A stretch of DNA of 36,228 nucleotides. It comes from Rhodospirillaceae bacterium (GTDB lineage Bacteria > Pseudomonadota > Alphaproteobacteria > Rhodospirillales > JABHCV01). Location of the stretch: contig JABMOQ010000074.1 of the NCBI GenBank assembly GCA_013204045.1, forward strand, positions 1 to 36,228, read 5' to 3'. The notes under the pieces are model-generated. The model was given only the letters and a program-made list of their open reading frames with translations. It did not search any database and was not told where the DNA came from. Every line of letters starts with the position of its first letter. Within the stretch, counting starts at the first letter, position 1. A program made the position numbers and the translations under genes. Shown piece by piece: positions 16,712-25,792 of the stretch.

Positions 16712-17515
16712 ATGTCCGAAACGATGACCGTGTTCAACCGCCATACCGTCAGCCGCCACCGGGACCGCGCCGCGGCGGGCCTGCTTGACCACGATTTCCT
16801 TTTTACCGAGGTTGGCGAGCGACTTGCCGACCGCCTGGATGATGTCAAGCGGACGTTCCCGGTGGCCCTTGACCTTGGCTGCCGGACCGGGATTCTGGGG
16901 CGTTTACTAAACGGTCGCGGCGGTATCGAAACTCTCGTCCAAAGCGACTTGTCGGCGGCCATGGTCACGCGGGCGGGAGGGGTGAGCGTCGTCGCCGATG
17001 AGGAATATCTGCCCTATGGGGAGGCCAGCTTTGATCTGGTTTTAAGCAACCTGACGCTGCACTGGATTAACGATCTGCCGGGAACGCTGGCGCAAGTACG
17101 GCGCAGCTTAAAACCGGACAGCCTGTTTCTGGCGGCGATGCTGGGCGGCGATACACTTGTTGAGCTTCGCCAAATGCTGTACGCGGCAGAAACAGAGCTT
17201 GATGGGGGATTAAGCCCCCGTGTGTCGCCGTTTGCGGACGTTCGCGATCTTGGCAATCTTCTGACCCGTGCCGGTTTCATGCTACCGGTCGCAGACACCG
17301 AAACGATCACGGTTTCCTATCCCCATCCCATGCGGCTGATGGACGACCTGCGCGGCATGGGCGAAAGCAATGCGCAAATCCATAGCCGCAAGGGATTCAC
17401 CCGCCGAACCGTATTAATGGCGGCGGCCGAACGCTACATTGAAACATTCGGCGATTCCGATGGCCGCATCCCTGCTACCTTTCAGGTCGTCTATTTAACA
17501 GCATGGTCACCTTAA
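16712..17515 (+). CDS. NDUFAF5/BioC-like methyltransferase domain protein
   Basis: The 267-residue protein resembles the mitochondrial complex I assembly factor NDUFAF5 (C20orf7) and BioC. It begins MTVFNRHTVSRHRDRAAAG, has a SAM site VALDLGCRTGILGRLL at about 51-66, then LPYGEASFDLVLSNLTLHWINDLPGTL and the family-typical C-terminus (FADVRDLGNLLTRAGFMLP, then YPHPMRLMDDLRGMGESNA). In the SAM loop Arg replaces the usual Gly (GCRTG for GCGTG). A role in hydroxylating or modifying a complex I subunit follows only from the mitochondrial homologue. The start is ATG 16712 or 16724; neither has a good ribosome site. sfsA begins immediately after its stop. Confidence 0.88.
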   Translation: MSETMTVFNRHTVSRHRDRAAAGLLDHDFLFTEVGERLADRLDDVKRTFPVALDLGCRTGILGRLLNGRGGIETLVQSDLSAAMVTRAGGVSVVADEEYLPYGEASFDLVLSNLTLHWINDLPGTLAQVRRSLKPDSLFLAAMLGGDTLVELRQMLYAAETELDGGLSPRVSPFADVRDLGNLLTRAGFMLPVADTETITVSYPHPMRLMDDLRGMGESNAQIHSRKGFTRRTVLMAAAERYIETFGDSDGRIPATFQVVYLTAWSP

Positions 17516-18226
17516 ATGAAATTTCCAGACCCCCTGATCCGTGGCAAATTAATCAAACGCTACAAACGTTTTCTAGCCGACATCGAACTGGAGGATGGCT
17601 CTGTCGTCACTGCTCATTGCGCCAATTCCGGCTCCATGCTCTGCGTCAAGGAGCCGGGATCGGAAGTCTGGCTGTCGCCGGCCCGCAACCCGGATCGCAA
17701 GCTGAAATTCACTTGGGAACTGATCAAGATCGGACGCTCGTATGTGGGCATCAATACGGCGCTGCCCAATGGCATCGTCGAGGAAGCCATCATCGCTAGC
17801 AAAATACCGGAGCTGGGTGGTTATGAAACACTGCGGCGCGAAGTCAAATACGGCAAGAATTCCCGCATCGACCTGTTGCTGGAAGACCCGGCAAAACCCA
17901 TGTGTTATGTCGAGGTCAAAAACGTCACCCTGAAAAGGGGCAAGGGAGCCGATGATCCGGTGGAATTCCCCGATTCCGTGACGGCCCGCGGCACCAAGCA
18001 CCTGAACGAGCTTTCCCATATGGTCGCCCAGGGCCATCGGGCCGTGATGGTGTATCTGGTCCAGCGTCAGGATGGCCGTATTTTTGATATTGCGGGCGAT
18101 ATCGACCCGGAGTATCAAAAAGCCCTGAAAAAAGCGATGAAATCAGGCGTTGAGGTATTATGCTATCAATGTCGACTGACCCTTAAGGGAATCAACGTGA
18201 CAACGCCACTTGATCTGGCGTTTTGA
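17516..18226 (+). CDS. sfsA: Sugar fermentation stimulation protein SfsA
   Basis: SfsA is a conserved protein first found through effects on maltose metabolism in E. coli, where DNA binding was reported; its biochemical role is not settled. The 236 residues have the full family layout: an N-terminal OB-like part (LIKRYKRFLADIELEDG, then TAHCANSGSML), followed by a nuclease-like core with NSRIDLLLEDP and YVEVKNVTLKR, whose acidic and lysine residues resemble restriction-nuclease active sites. The ATG directly abuts the TAA of the methyltransferase, so translation is probably coupled. map follows 29 bases later. Confidence 0.94.
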   Translation: MKFPDPLIRGKLIKRYKRFLADIELEDGSVVTAHCANSGSMLCVKEPGSEVWLSPARNPDRKLKFTWELIKIGRSYVGINTALPNGIVEEAIIASKIPELGGYETLRREVKYGKNSRIDLLLEDPAKPMCYVEVKNVTLKRGKGADDPVEFPDSVTARGTKHLNELSHMVAQGHRAVMVYLVQRQDGRIFDIAGDIDPEYQKALKKAMKSGVEVLCYQCRLTLKGINVTTPLDLAF

Positions 18227-18255
18227 AGTGCAAATGCGAACGGAAAACTGACTCT

Positions 18256-19077
18256 ATGAACGATATGCTGACCGAACCGACATTCAACAATGACCGTTCT
18301 ATCAAAATCCACGAAACAAAAGATTTTGACGGTATGCGGGCGGCCGGGCGACTGGCGGCGGAAACCCTTGATTTTCTGACTCCGCTAATCAAGCCTGGCA
18401 TGACCACCGAAGACATAAACACCCTGGTTCACGACTACACGATTGAGCACGGGGCGATCCCGGCGCCACTGGATTATCGGGGATTTCCAAAGTCCGTCTG
18501 CACGTCGATCAATCATGTTGTCTGCCACGGCATCCCCGGCGACAAGAAGCTTCAGGACGGGGATATTATCAATATCGATGTCACCTCCATACTCGACGGC
18601 TGGTTCGGCGATACCAGCCGCATGTTTCTTGTTGGCGATGTTGGCGTCAAGGCACGCAAACTTGTCGAAACAACCTACGAAGCAATGTGGCGTGGAATCG
18701 AAGTGGTGCGCCCCGGAGCGACCACCGGTGACATTGGCCACGCCATCCAGAACTTCGCAGAAAAAAAACGCTATTCGGTGGTCCGGGATTTTTGTGGCCA
18801 TGGTTTGGGCAGGGTTTTTCACGAAGCCCCCAACATCATGCACTTCGGCAACCCGGGCGAGGGAACGGTTCTGAAGGAAGGCATGTTTTTCACGATTGAA
18901 CCGATGATTAACGCCGGCCGCCTTGATGTAAAAGTGTTGGGTGACGGCTGGACGGCAGTTACCAAGGACCGTTCGTTGTCTTCGCAGTTTGAACATTCGT
19001 TGGCCGTTACCGCAGACGGATATGAAATATTTACCCGATCACCGGCCGGTTTCGAGTGCCCCCCCTACAAGGCCTGA
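18256..19077 (+). CDS. map: Type I methionine aminopeptidase
   Basis: Map removes the initiator methionine from nascent proteins at the ribosome. All five metal ligands are present: Asp108 and Asp119 ([20 protein letters not shown]), His182 ([12 protein letters not shown]), Glu215 (FFTIEPMIN) and Glu246 ([10 protein letters not shown]). His91 in VVCHGIPG is the usual substrate-side residue. The frame opens with TTG at 18223, but ATG 18256 gives a normal 273-residue protein. The stop codon shares its last base with the radC start (TGATG). Confidence 0.96.
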   Translation: MNDMLTEPTFNNDRSIKIHETKDFDGMRAAGRLAAETLDFLTPLIKPGMTTEDINTLVHDYTIEHGAIPAPLDYRGFPKSVCTSINHVVCHGIPGDKKLQDGDIINIDVTSILDGWFGDTSRMFLVGDVGVKARKLVETTYEAMWRGIEVVRPGATTGDIGHAIQNFAEKKRYSVVRDFCGHGLGRVFHEAPNIMHFGNPGEGTVLKEGMFFTIEPMINAGRLDVKVLGDGWTAVTKDRSLSSQFEHSLAVTADGYEIFTRSPAGFECPPYKA

Positions 19078-19757
19078 TGACTAAAAAACCAGATCATAAG
19101 GGCCACCGGGAAAGGCTGCGTAGCCGTTTTATGAAGTCAGGCGCTGACGGGCTTGCGGACTACGAGCTTCTTGAACTTTTGTTGTTTCAGGCGCTGCCCA
19201 GGCGCGACACCAAACCGCTGGCCAAAGCGCTGCTGAAACGTTTCGGATCGTTTGCCGAAACCGTCAGCGCCGACCCCCTGGAAATTAAAAAGGTGGAAGG
19301 TGCCGGTGACGCCGTCACCATTGCCCTGAAAACTGTGCAGGCGACGGCCCTCAGATTGACCCGCGATGAAATCATGGGTCGACCGGTGCTGACGTCGTGG
19401 GACAAGCTGCTCAAATACTGCCGCGCCGCCATGGCCTTTGAGGACACGGAGCAATTCCGCATCCTGTTCCTGAACAAAAAGAATATTCTGATCGCTGACG
19501 AAGTGCAGCAGACCGGCACCGTCGATCATACGCCCGTTTATCCGCGCGAGGTCGTCAAGCGTGCCCTGGAACTGGGGGCGACGGCGCTGATCATGGTCCA
19601 CAACCACCCGTCCGGCGACCCCGCCCCGTCGAAAGCCGATATCGAAATGACCAAAGAGGTCTTTGCTACCTGCGAAAAACTCGGCATTCAGTTGCACGAC
19701 CATGTAATTATTTCGAAATCAGGCGAAAATTCGTTTAAGACCTTGGGGCTGCTTTAA
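19077..19757 (+). CDS. radC: RadC family JAB/MPN domain protein
   Basis: The 226 residues have an N-terminal helix-hairpin-helix-like region ([25 protein letters not shown], then [15 protein letters not shown]) and a C-terminal JAB domain with the JAMM zinc motif [14 protein letters not shown] (His-x-His-x10-Asp). RadC was once thought to be a DNA-repair protein, but the phenotype was later traced elsewhere and its true role is unknown; MPN domains are often isopeptidases or nucleases. The start is the ATG at 19077 that overlaps the map stop by one base. Its chromosomal position after map matches core RadC rather than the plasmid or prophage type. Confidence 0.95.
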   Translation: MTKKPDHKGHRERLRSRFMKSGADGLADYELLELLLFQALPRRDTKPLAKALLKRFGSFAETVSADPLEIKKVEGAGDAVTIALKTVQATALRLTRDEIMGRPVLTSWDKLLKYCRAAMAFEDTEQFRILFLNKKNILIADEVQQTGTVDHTPVYPREVVKRALELGATALIMVHNHPSGDPAPSKADIEMTKEVFATCEKLGIQLHDHVIISKSGENSFKTLGLL

Positions 19758-19789
19758 CAAACCTGAACCGATACCGGAGGATCACCATC

Positions 19790-21028
19790 ATGGGGACGCC
19801 CGTTTTTGACGTCGATTACAGCCGCACCCTGTTTCCCCCGACCATCTGGGACTGGTCATTTTTCGAAAACGCCGGTGGCAGCTTCGTTCCCACATCCGTT
19901 ATTGAACGGCTGACCAGCTACATGACTGAAACCCAGGTCCAGCCCGGGGCGGTTTATCCCGCATCCGCCAGGGCGGCAGATCGCATGGCCGAAGGGCATC
20001 GGTTGATGGCGGCGATGATTGGCGCCGACGACGACGAGGTCACCGTATCGGCCTCTACCTCGATTAACGTTTATGTGCTGGCACGCGCCCTCAGGCCACT
20101 GTGGGCTGACGGCGATGAGGTCATCGTCGCGGTGCAGAACCACGAGGCCAACTCCGGCCCATGGCGAAGGCTCGCCGAGACAGGGATCAACGTCGTCGAA
20201 TGGCCGGTCGATCCTGAAACCGGGGCGCTGGATACGAACGTCCTACAGGGTTTGCTGACGGATCGCACCCGGCTTGTCGCCTTTCCACATGTTTCAAACA
20301 TTCTTGGCGCCATCAACGACGTGACCGCCATCACCAGCATGGTTCACGACGCCGGCGCCCTTGTCTGCGTCGATGGCGTCGCCTATGCGCCGCACCGCGC
20401 CGTCGACGTCAAGGCATGGAACGTCGATTTTTACCTGTTCAGTTTTTATAAGGTGTTCGGTCCTCATATGGGCTGCCTGTACGGCAAGCGCCAACTCCTG
20501 CTTGAAGCAAAGGGCCAGTATCATTACTTCGTCGGCGAGGATGAAACGGCGTTGAAGCTGCTTCCTTCCGGTCCGCAGCATGAAATGATTTCCAGCCTGA
20601 CTGGTATCGCCGATTATTTTGAGGCGCTGGCTGCCCATCATCTGGACGTACCGCCGAATGATTTTCATGCGCGCATAAAAGCCGTTTCTGCCCTGGCGTC
20701 GGGGCATGAGGAAAAACTGGCGGATAAATTCCTTGATTTTATTTCATCAAAACCAAATGTCCGCCTGATCGGCCCGGCCAGCAGCGATTCTTTGGTGCGT
20801 GCCGCAACCTTTTCATTCACGGTCAAAGACATGCCTTCGGCGGAGGTTCCCTCGGCCATGCTGGCCGATAGGGTGGCCATATCGAATGGGCATTTCTACG
20901 CCAAACGCCTGGTCGAGGCAGTAGGCGTCAAGGATGCCGCCGATGGCGTCGTGCGCGTATCCATGGCTCATTACACGTCCATGGAGGATGTCGACCGACT
21001 GATCCGCGGCCTGGACCGGATACTGTGA
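19790..21028 (+). CDS. Class V aminotransferase-fold PLP enzyme (cysteine desulfurase-like)
   Basis: The 412-residue fold-type I PLP enzyme has the Schiff-base lysine Lys221 in FYLFSFYKVFGPHMG, the cofactor-contacting Asp195 in LVCVDGVAYAPH, and His118 in VQNHEANSGPW, where the ring-stacking residue lies. The opening FENAGGSFVPTSV is typical of the cysteine desulfurase-like branch. I see no catalytic cysteine loop of an IscS/SufS type, so sulfur transfer is doubtful; lyase, epimerase or transaminase activity is possible. GGAGG lies about 9 bases before ATG 19790, the best ribosome site in the area. The stop overlaps the MFS gene start as GTGA, making a two-gene unit. The substrate is unknown. 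Confidence 0.88.
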   Translation: MGTPVFDVDYSRTLFPPTIWDWSFFENAGGSFVPTSVIERLTSYMTETQVQPGAVYPASARAADRMAEGHRLMAAMIGADDDEVTVSASTSINVYVLARALRPLWADGDEVIVAVQNHEANSGPWRRLAETGINVVEWPVDPETGALDTNVLQGLLTDRTRLVAFPHVSNILGAINDVTAITSMVHDAGALVCVDGVAYAPHRAVDVKAWNVDFYLFSFYKVFGPHMGCLYGKRQLLLEAKGQYHYFVGEDETALKLLPSGPQHEMISSLTGIADYFEALAAHHLDVPPNDFHARIKAVSALASGHEEKLADKFLDFISSKPNVRLIGPASSDSLVRAATFSFTVKDMPSAEVPSAMLADRVAISNGHFYAKRLVEAVGVKDAADGVVRVSMAHYTSMEDVDRLIRGLDRIL

Positions 21029-22278
21029 CCACATCGGCTTCTATTCCTTTGTTTCGGGTCTTTCTTCCATTCGCGCTGGGATATTTCCTGTCGTATCTGT
21101 ACCGAGTCGTCAACGCCGTCATCGCGCCGGACCTTGTCTCCGAGCTGGGGCTTCAGGCATCCGATCTGGGATTGCTGACCAGCGCCTACTTCCTGACATT
21201 CGCCGCCTTCCAACTACCGCTGGGGATTCTTCTTGATCACTACGGGCCACGCAAGACAGAGTCGGCGCTGTTGCTGTTTGCCGCCATAGGCGCCGCCGCC
21301 TTTGCCCTATCGGAAAGTGTCGGTGGATTGATCTTCGGGCGCGCACTCATCGGGCTAGGCGTTTCATCATGCCTGATGGCAGCGTTCAAGGCCTATTCTA
21401 TCTGGGTGCCGAAAGAACGTCTGCCGCTGGTCAACGGGTTTCAGATGGCGGCCGGCGGCCTTGGTGCGCTGACCGGTACTGTGCCGGTGGAAATAGCCTT
21501 GTCGGTGACCGACTGGCGCGGTGTTTTCATCTGGCTTGGGGCGGCAACGATTTTCGCATCCGCCTTTATCTTCATGGCCGTGCCGAAGCGCGCCGAAGGC
21601 GAGCATGCGGCCATGACTAGCGGTCTCGGCCAACAAATCTCGGGCGTCCGGCAAGTATTCACCAGCCCCGCTTTTTGGTGGATCGCGCCGATGACGGTGG
21701 CTTCTCAGTTTGCCTTCCTGTCGATCCAGAGCCTGTGGTCGGGGCCATGGCTGCGGGACGTTGGCGGCCTTAGCCGCGATGCGGCGGCAGAGCACCTGAT
21801 GTTCATAGCGGCGTCCATGGTTGCGGGCTTCATCCTGATGGGCGTTATTGCCGACCGGTTGCGCCACATGGGCATCAAACCGGTGACCATCGCCATCACC
21901 GGCATGTGTATTTACATGGCCGTTCAGGCCGCCATCGCCTTCCGCCTTACGGACGCGGTGCTACCGCTCTGGATGGCCTTCGGGTTTTTTGGTACCGCCG
22001 GTATTTTGCCCTACGCCGCCCTGACCCAGAAATTCCCGGCCCACCTGTCAGGCAGGGTCAATACCGGTTTGAACATGATCGTTTTCATTTGTGCCTTCAT
22101 CGCCCAGTGGGCGACCGGCGCGATCATCGATTTGTGGCCGGCAACCCCATCCGGTGGATATGCCCCGGAAGGGTACCGGGCTGCCTTCGCCAGCATTTTA
22201 GGCGTTCAGGTCGTGGCGCTTGTCTGGCTTGTGCTATATCGCAAAGGGCGGGATGCCTTCGCCCATCCGGAGGCCTAG
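21025..22278 (+). CDS. Major facilitator superfamily transporter
   Basis: The 417 residues form about 12 hydrophobic segments in two halves. The first half has the MFS signature loop ILLDHYGPRKTESALLL between segments 2 and 3; the second has the related VIADRLRHMGIKPVTI. The central loop is about residues 185-220. The early sequence FLSYLYRVVNAVIAPDLVSELGL resembles the organophosphate/sugar-phosphate and anion-symporter branches, but the substrate cannot be read from it. Translation starts at GTG 21025 within the aminotransferase stop, so transporter and enzyme are expected at linked levels. The shared substrate or product is an open question. Confidence 0.9.
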   Translation: MTTSASIPLFRVFLPFALGYFLSYLYRVVNAVIAPDLVSELGLQASDLGLLTSAYFLTFAAFQLPLGILLDHYGPRKTESALLLFAAIGAAAFALSESVGGLIFGRALIGLGVSSCLMAAFKAYSIWVPKERLPLVNGFQMAAGGLGALTGTVPVEIALSVTDWRGVFIWLGAATIFASAFIFMAVPKRAEGEHAAMTSGLGQQISGVRQVFTSPAFWWIAPMTVASQFAFLSIQSLWSGPWLRDVGGLSRDAAAEHLMFIAASMVAGFILMGVIADRLRHMGIKPVTIAITGMCIYMAVQAAIAFRLTDAVLPLWMAFGFFGTAGILPYAALTQKFPAHLSGRVNTGLNMIVFICAFIAQWATGAIIDLWPATPSGGYAPEGYRAAFASILGVQVVALVWLVLYRKGRDAFAHPEA

Positions 22279-22351
22279 TCCGTATGGCATATAGGATAAC
22301 ATCGCTTTATAGTGATGGTCGATTTAGCTATTTCACACACCGGAGCCAGCC

Positions 22352-23740
22352 ATGATTCCCCGCTATAGCCGCCCCGAGATGACCGCCATCTGGGAGCCCG
22401 CCAACAAGTTTCGTATCTGGTTCGAGATCGAGGCCCATGCCTGCGATGCACAGGCCCAATTGGGCGTTATTCCGAAAAAAGCCGCCAAGACCGTTTGGAA
22501 GAAGGGCGACAAGCCTTATACGGACAAGCGCATTGCCCGCATCGACGCTATCGAGCGCGAAACCCATCACGATGTTATCGCCTTCCTGACCGAGCTTGCC
22601 GAGCATGTCGGAGGCGAGGCGCGCTTCATCCATCAGGGCATGACCTCATCGGATGTGCTGGATACCTGCCTCGCCGTGCAGATGACCCAGGCCGCGGACA
22701 TTCTTATCGCCGATCTGGATGAACTGCTCAAAGTGCTCAAGAAACAGGCCCGCAAACACAAAAAGACGATCTGCATCGGACGCAGCCACGGTATCCACGC
22801 CGAGCCGACGACCTTTGGCCTGAAGCTGGCCGGTCATTACGCAGAATTCAAGCGCGACCGCGACCGCATGAAACTGGCCCGCGCCGAAATCGCCACCTGT
22901 GCAATTTCCGGCGCCATCGGCACCTTCGCCAATATCGACCCCCGGGTCGAGAAGCATGTTGCAAAAAAACTAGGGCTGCGGTGTGAGCCGATATCGACAC
23001 AGGTTATCCCGCGCGACCGTCATGCGGTATATTTTTCGACCATGGCAGTAATAGCCGGAGGCATCGAGCGGCTGGCTACCGAAATTCGCCATTTGCAAAG
23101 ATCGGAAGTCCGCGAGGCACAGGAATACTTTGCCCCCGGGCAAAAAGGCTCCAGCGCCATGCCCCACAAGCGCAACCCTATTTTGTCGGAAAACCTGACC
23201 GGGCTGGCTCGAATCGTCCGGGCCGCCGCCGCCCCGGCACTTGAGAACATCACGCTGTGGCACGAACGCGATATATCCCATTCGTCGGTCGAACGCATGT
23301 TCGGGCCGGACGCCACAGTGACGCTTGATTTCGCCCTGAAAAGACTGACCGGCATGATGGACAAGCTGGTCGTCTACCCGCAGACGATGATGGAAAACCT
23401 TATGCAGTTCGGTGGCTTGCATGATTCCCAGCGAGTCTTGCTAACCCTGACTCAAAACGGTGTCAGCCGCGAGGACGCATACGGGATCGTCCAGCGCAAT
23501 GCCATGCAGGTCTGGCGTAGTTACGGCATTGACCCGGATGATCCCGACGGTGCCGTCGAGCCTGCCCCCGAAGATAAGCTCGCGGCCAAAGAGGAAAGCC
23601 GCTTTCTGTTTTATCTTTCCAGGGATGATGGTGTCGCCAAGGCCCTTGGCAAGGACGGGCTGGCCGAATTGTTCAAAAGCAGCTCAACCGACTTCCACAC
23701 CAAAAACGTCGATGCCATTTTCAAGCGAGTATTTGAATAA
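22352..23740 (+). CDS. purB: Adenylosuccinate lyase
   Basis: PurB cleaves SAICAR to AICAR and adenylosuccinate to AMP, releasing fumarate. The 462-residue protein (somewhat longer than the roughly 435 of many bacterial forms because of a C-terminal extension) has the general-acid region GRSHGIHAEPTTFG with His146, TSSDVLDTCLAVQ, and the superfamily signature GSSAMPHKRNPILSE with the catalytic serine at 267 or 268. Around residues 395-420 there is an Asp/Pro/Glu-rich insertion (YGIDPDDPDGAVEPAPEDKL). GGAG lies before ATG 22352. It converges with the zeta-subunit gene, with only 3 bases between stops. Confidence 0.97.
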   Translation: MIPRYSRPEMTAIWEPANKFRIWFEIEAHACDAQAQLGVIPKKAAKTVWKKGDKPYTDKRIARIDAIERETHHDVIAFLTELAEHVGGEARFIHQGMTSSDVLDTCLAVQMTQAADILIADLDELLKVLKKQARKHKKTICIGRSHGIHAEPTTFGLKLAGHYAEFKRDRDRMKLARAEIATCAISGAIGTFANIDPRVEKHVAKKLGLRCEPISTQVIPRDRHAVYFSTMAVIAGGIERLATEIRHLQRSEVREAQEYFAPGQKGSSAMPHKRNPILSENLTGLARIVRAAAAPALENITLWHERDISHSSVERMFGPDATVTLDFALKRLTGMMDKLVVYPQTMMENLMQFGGLHDSQRVLLTLTQNGVSREDAYGIVQRNAMQVWRSYGIDPDDPDGAVEPAPEDKLAAKEESRFLFYLSRDDGVAKALGKDGLAELFKSSSTDFHTKNVDAIFKRVFE

Positions 23741-23743
23741 GGG

Positions 23744-24109
23744 TCAGTTGCCGACCCGGCCGTGATCGCCGTTTAGCGGCTCCGGGTATTGGCTTCGGAT
23801 TTCTTCTTCCGCCACCCCTTGCAGACGATGAATTTCGGTGCGGATATCATCATCGTCCATGGCGACGCCGCGGCTCTTGAATTCTTTTGACACATGGCGC
23901 ACCACGTCCTCGAAACCCGGCTCGTCCAAATCCGAAATGACGACCTGCTTGACGAATGCCTCGGCCTCGTCGCTGATCATGCCCAGCTTTGTCGCCGCCC
24001 ATTGGCCGAGCAGCTTATTGCGCCGGGCATCGACCTTGAAGAGCAACTCCTCATTCAGCTTGAATTTTGCTTCTTCTCCGGCTCCCCGGTTCTTGAATGC
24101 GTCGGCCAT
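23744..24109 (-). CDS. F1-ATPase inhibitor zeta subunit (DUF1476)
   Basis: This is the alphaproteobacterial zeta protein that binds the F1 sector and blocks ATP hydrolysis, as shown for Paracoccus. The 121 residues begin MADAFKNRGAGEEAKFKLNEELLFK and continue with the diagnostic ARRNKLLGQWAATKLGM. An all-helical domain with VRHVSKEFKSRGVAMDDDDIRTEIHRL follows. The inhibitory N-terminus is in place. The C-terminal tail (about 108-121, SQYPEPLNGDHGRVGN) is slightly longer than usual. ATP synthase genes are not in the window, so control must act in trans. The gene is divergent from the NRDE gene. Confidence 0.92.
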   Translation of the reverse strand: MADAFKNRGAGEEAKFKLNEELLFKVDARRNKLLGQWAATKLGMISDEAEAFVKQVVISDLDEPGFEDVVRHVSKEFKSRGVAMDDDDIRTEIHRLQGVAEEEIRSQYPEPLNGDHGRVGN

Positions 24110-24204
24110 TGTTTAATACCCCGTCTTCTGATGAACTAATCTGCTAAAGATACGTTTCAGCAATCGATTCCGCAACGCCCCTGTAACCCTTATTATAGCC
24201 TGTT
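24110..24204. promoter_or_regulatory. Divergent region between zeta-subunit and NRDE genes
   Basis: These 95 bases must contain both promoters. On the plus strand TATTAT at 24191-24196 (or the overlapping TTATAG) lies so close to ATG 24205 that transcription would start on or beside the start codon. There is no ribosome site before that ATG. The corresponding -35 position (TTCCGC, 24168-24173) is weak. A leaderless NRDE transcript is therefore possible. Nothing distinct was found toward the zeta gene. Confidence 0.3.
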
Positions 24205-24948
24205 ATGTGCACATTGGTAATCCTACACCGTCCGGGCCACGACTGGCCGCTGATAATTGCCGCCAATCGCGATGAAATGCGCGATCGCCCCTGGTCGCCC
24301 CCGGCGCGTCACTGGCCAGACAGACCCCACATCATGGCCGGACGCGACGACCTGGCCGGCGGCACGTGGGCCGGAATCAATGATTATGGCCTGATGGCCG
24401 GGGTGCTTAACCGCACCGGTAGCCTGGGGACGGATCCGGAGCACCGTTCCCGCGGCGAACTGCCGCTTGAAGCGCTCGACCATGCCGAGGCCGGAGTCGC
24501 GGCGGCAGCCCTCACCGATCTGGACCCCGACGCCTATCGTCCCTTCAATCTGTTTGTCGGCGATTGGCTAGAAGCCCACTGGATTGCGTCGGACGGGAAA
24601 GATATCCGCGCCCAGGCGGTTCCTGAAGGGCTGTCCATGCTGACCGATAAGGACCTGAACGATACCGAATCGCCCCGTGTTCGGCGTTTTCTTCCTTTGT
24701 TCAAAACGGCGTCCGGGCCCGATCCGGAGACCGGCGACTGGTCGGGGTGGCAGGCTTTGATGGCCGCCAGGCTGGGAATGGACGAATCCCGGGACGCCAT
24801 GAACATCGAAACGGAAACCGGTTTTGGCACTGTGTCATCATCCCTGATTGCCATTCCCAAGGCCGGCAACCCGGATATCCGTCCGGTCTGGCTATTTACC
24901 GCCGGGGCCCCCCACATTGCCCCATATAAGTCAATTACCGGGCTCTAA
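24205..24948 (+). CDS. NRDE family protein (TANGO2-like)
   Basis: The 247 residues begin MCTLVILHRPGHDWPLIIAANRDEMRDRPW, with the family-naming Asn-Arg-Asp-Glu at 21-24 and a Cys at position 2. GRDDLAGGTWAGINDYGLMAGVLNR follows, another TANGO2/NRDE hallmark. The C-terminal part (TGFGTVSSSLIAIPK) also matches. The fold resembles N-terminal nucleophile hydrolases, and Cys2 would be the nucleophile after Met removal; that is inference. Human TANGO2 has been linked to lipid or heme handling, but bacterial function is not established. It precedes purC by 79 bases on the same strand. Confidence 0.9.
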   Translation: MCTLVILHRPGHDWPLIIAANRDEMRDRPWSPPARHWPDRPHIMAGRDDLAGGTWAGINDYGLMAGVLNRTGSLGTDPEHRSRGELPLEALDHAEAGVAAAALTDLDPDAYRPFNLFVGDWLEAHWIASDGKDIRAQAVPEGLSMLTDKDLNDTESPRVRRFLPLFKTASGPDPETGDWSGWQALMAARLGMDESRDAMNIETETGFGTVSSSLIAIPKAGNPDIRPVWLFTAGAPHIAPYKSITGL

Positions 24949-24956
24949 CGGCGACA

Positions 24957-25000
24957 TTGTAACAGCATGGGACTCCTGCTATATCAGGCTTTCATCCTGA
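24957..25000 (+). promoter_or_regulatory. Predicted purC operon promoter with small inverted repeat
   Basis: TTGTAA at 24957-24962 and TATATC at 24980-24985 are separated by 17 bases, each matching the sigma-70 consensus at four of six positions. An inverted repeat TCAGG/CCTGA (24984-24988 and 24996-25000, 7-base loop) overlaps the end of the -10 box and the predicted start near 24992. It could be an operator or a weak 5' hairpin. The purC ATG is at 25028, giving a leader of about 36 bases. Confidence 0.4.
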
Positions 25001-25027
25001 CAATCCGACCGGTGGAGCCCCCCTGAA

Positions 25028-25792
25028 ATGGCAAGACGCAGACAAATATTCGAGGGCAAGGCCAAAGTTCTCTTCGAAGGCCCGGAGCCAGGCACTGTCG
25101 TCCAATATTTCAAGGACGACGCGTCGGCGTTCAACGCCACCAAAAAGGGCACCATTACAGGCAAGGGTGTTATCAATAACCGGATTTCGGAATACCTGAT
25201 GACCAAGCTCGCGGAAATCGGCATCCCGACCCATTTCATGCGCCGACTGAACATGCGCGAGCAGCTTGTTCGCGAAGTCGAAATCATCCCGATTACGGTT
25301 GTCGTGCGCAACATTGCCGCGGGATCACTCGCCAAGCGTTTCGGCATGGCAGAAGGCACGCCATTACCTCGTTCAATCATCGAATACTATTACAAGTCCG
25401 ACGAGCTGGGCGATCCCATGGTTAACGAAGAACACATCACCGCCTTCGGCTGGGCAACGCCGCCGGAGCTCGACGAAATGATGAACATGACCCTTCGTAT
25501 CAACGATTTTCTGGGTGGACTGTTCCTTGGCGTCGGCATACGGTTAATCGATTTCAGGCTGGAATTTGGCCGTCTTTGGGAAGACGATTTGATGCGCATC
25601 GTTCTGGCCGACGAAATAAGCCCGGATAACTGTCGTTTTTGGGACACCAAAACCGACGAAAAGATGGACAAGGATCGATTCCGCCGTGACATGGGCGGCG
25701 TTGAAGAAGCCTATCAAGAGGTCGCCCGCCGTCTCGGGATTCTGCCCGAAAGCGGACCGACGGATATCCAGGGCCCGGAGTTGATGCAGTGA
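25028..25792 (+). CDS. purC: SAICAR synthase
   Basis: PurC joins CAIR and aspartate with ATP in purine synthesis. The 254-residue single-domain form has [12 protein letters not shown] at the start, [42 protein letters not shown], the signature [30 protein letters not shown] and [14 protein letters not shown]. It heads the purC-purS-purQ-purL group, and its stop overlaps the purS GTG by 3 bases (GTGA). GGTGGAG lies upstream of ATG 25028. Confidence 0.97.
   Translation: MARRRQIFEGKAKVLFEGPEPGTVVQYFKDDASAFNATKKGTITGKGVINNRISEYLMTKLAEIGIPTHFMRRLNMREQLVREVEIIPITVVVRNIAAGSLAKRFGMAEGTPLPRSIIEYYYKSDELGDPMVNEEHITAFGWATPPELDEMMNMTLRINDFLGGLFLGVGIRLIDFRLEFGRLWEDDLMRIVLADEISPDNCRFWDTKTDEKMDKDRFRRDMGGVEEAYQEVARRLGILPESGPTDIQGPELMQ

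Noticed and set aside
16702-16968. N-terminal extension of comF
   Set aside because: The extension is Arg/Ser-rich, antisense to the SAM-binding part of the neighbouring methyltransferase, and absent from ComF proteins.
24949-25027. Purine riboswitch before purC
   Set aside because: The gap is only 79 bases and shows no purine-aptamer core or three-way-junction pattern.
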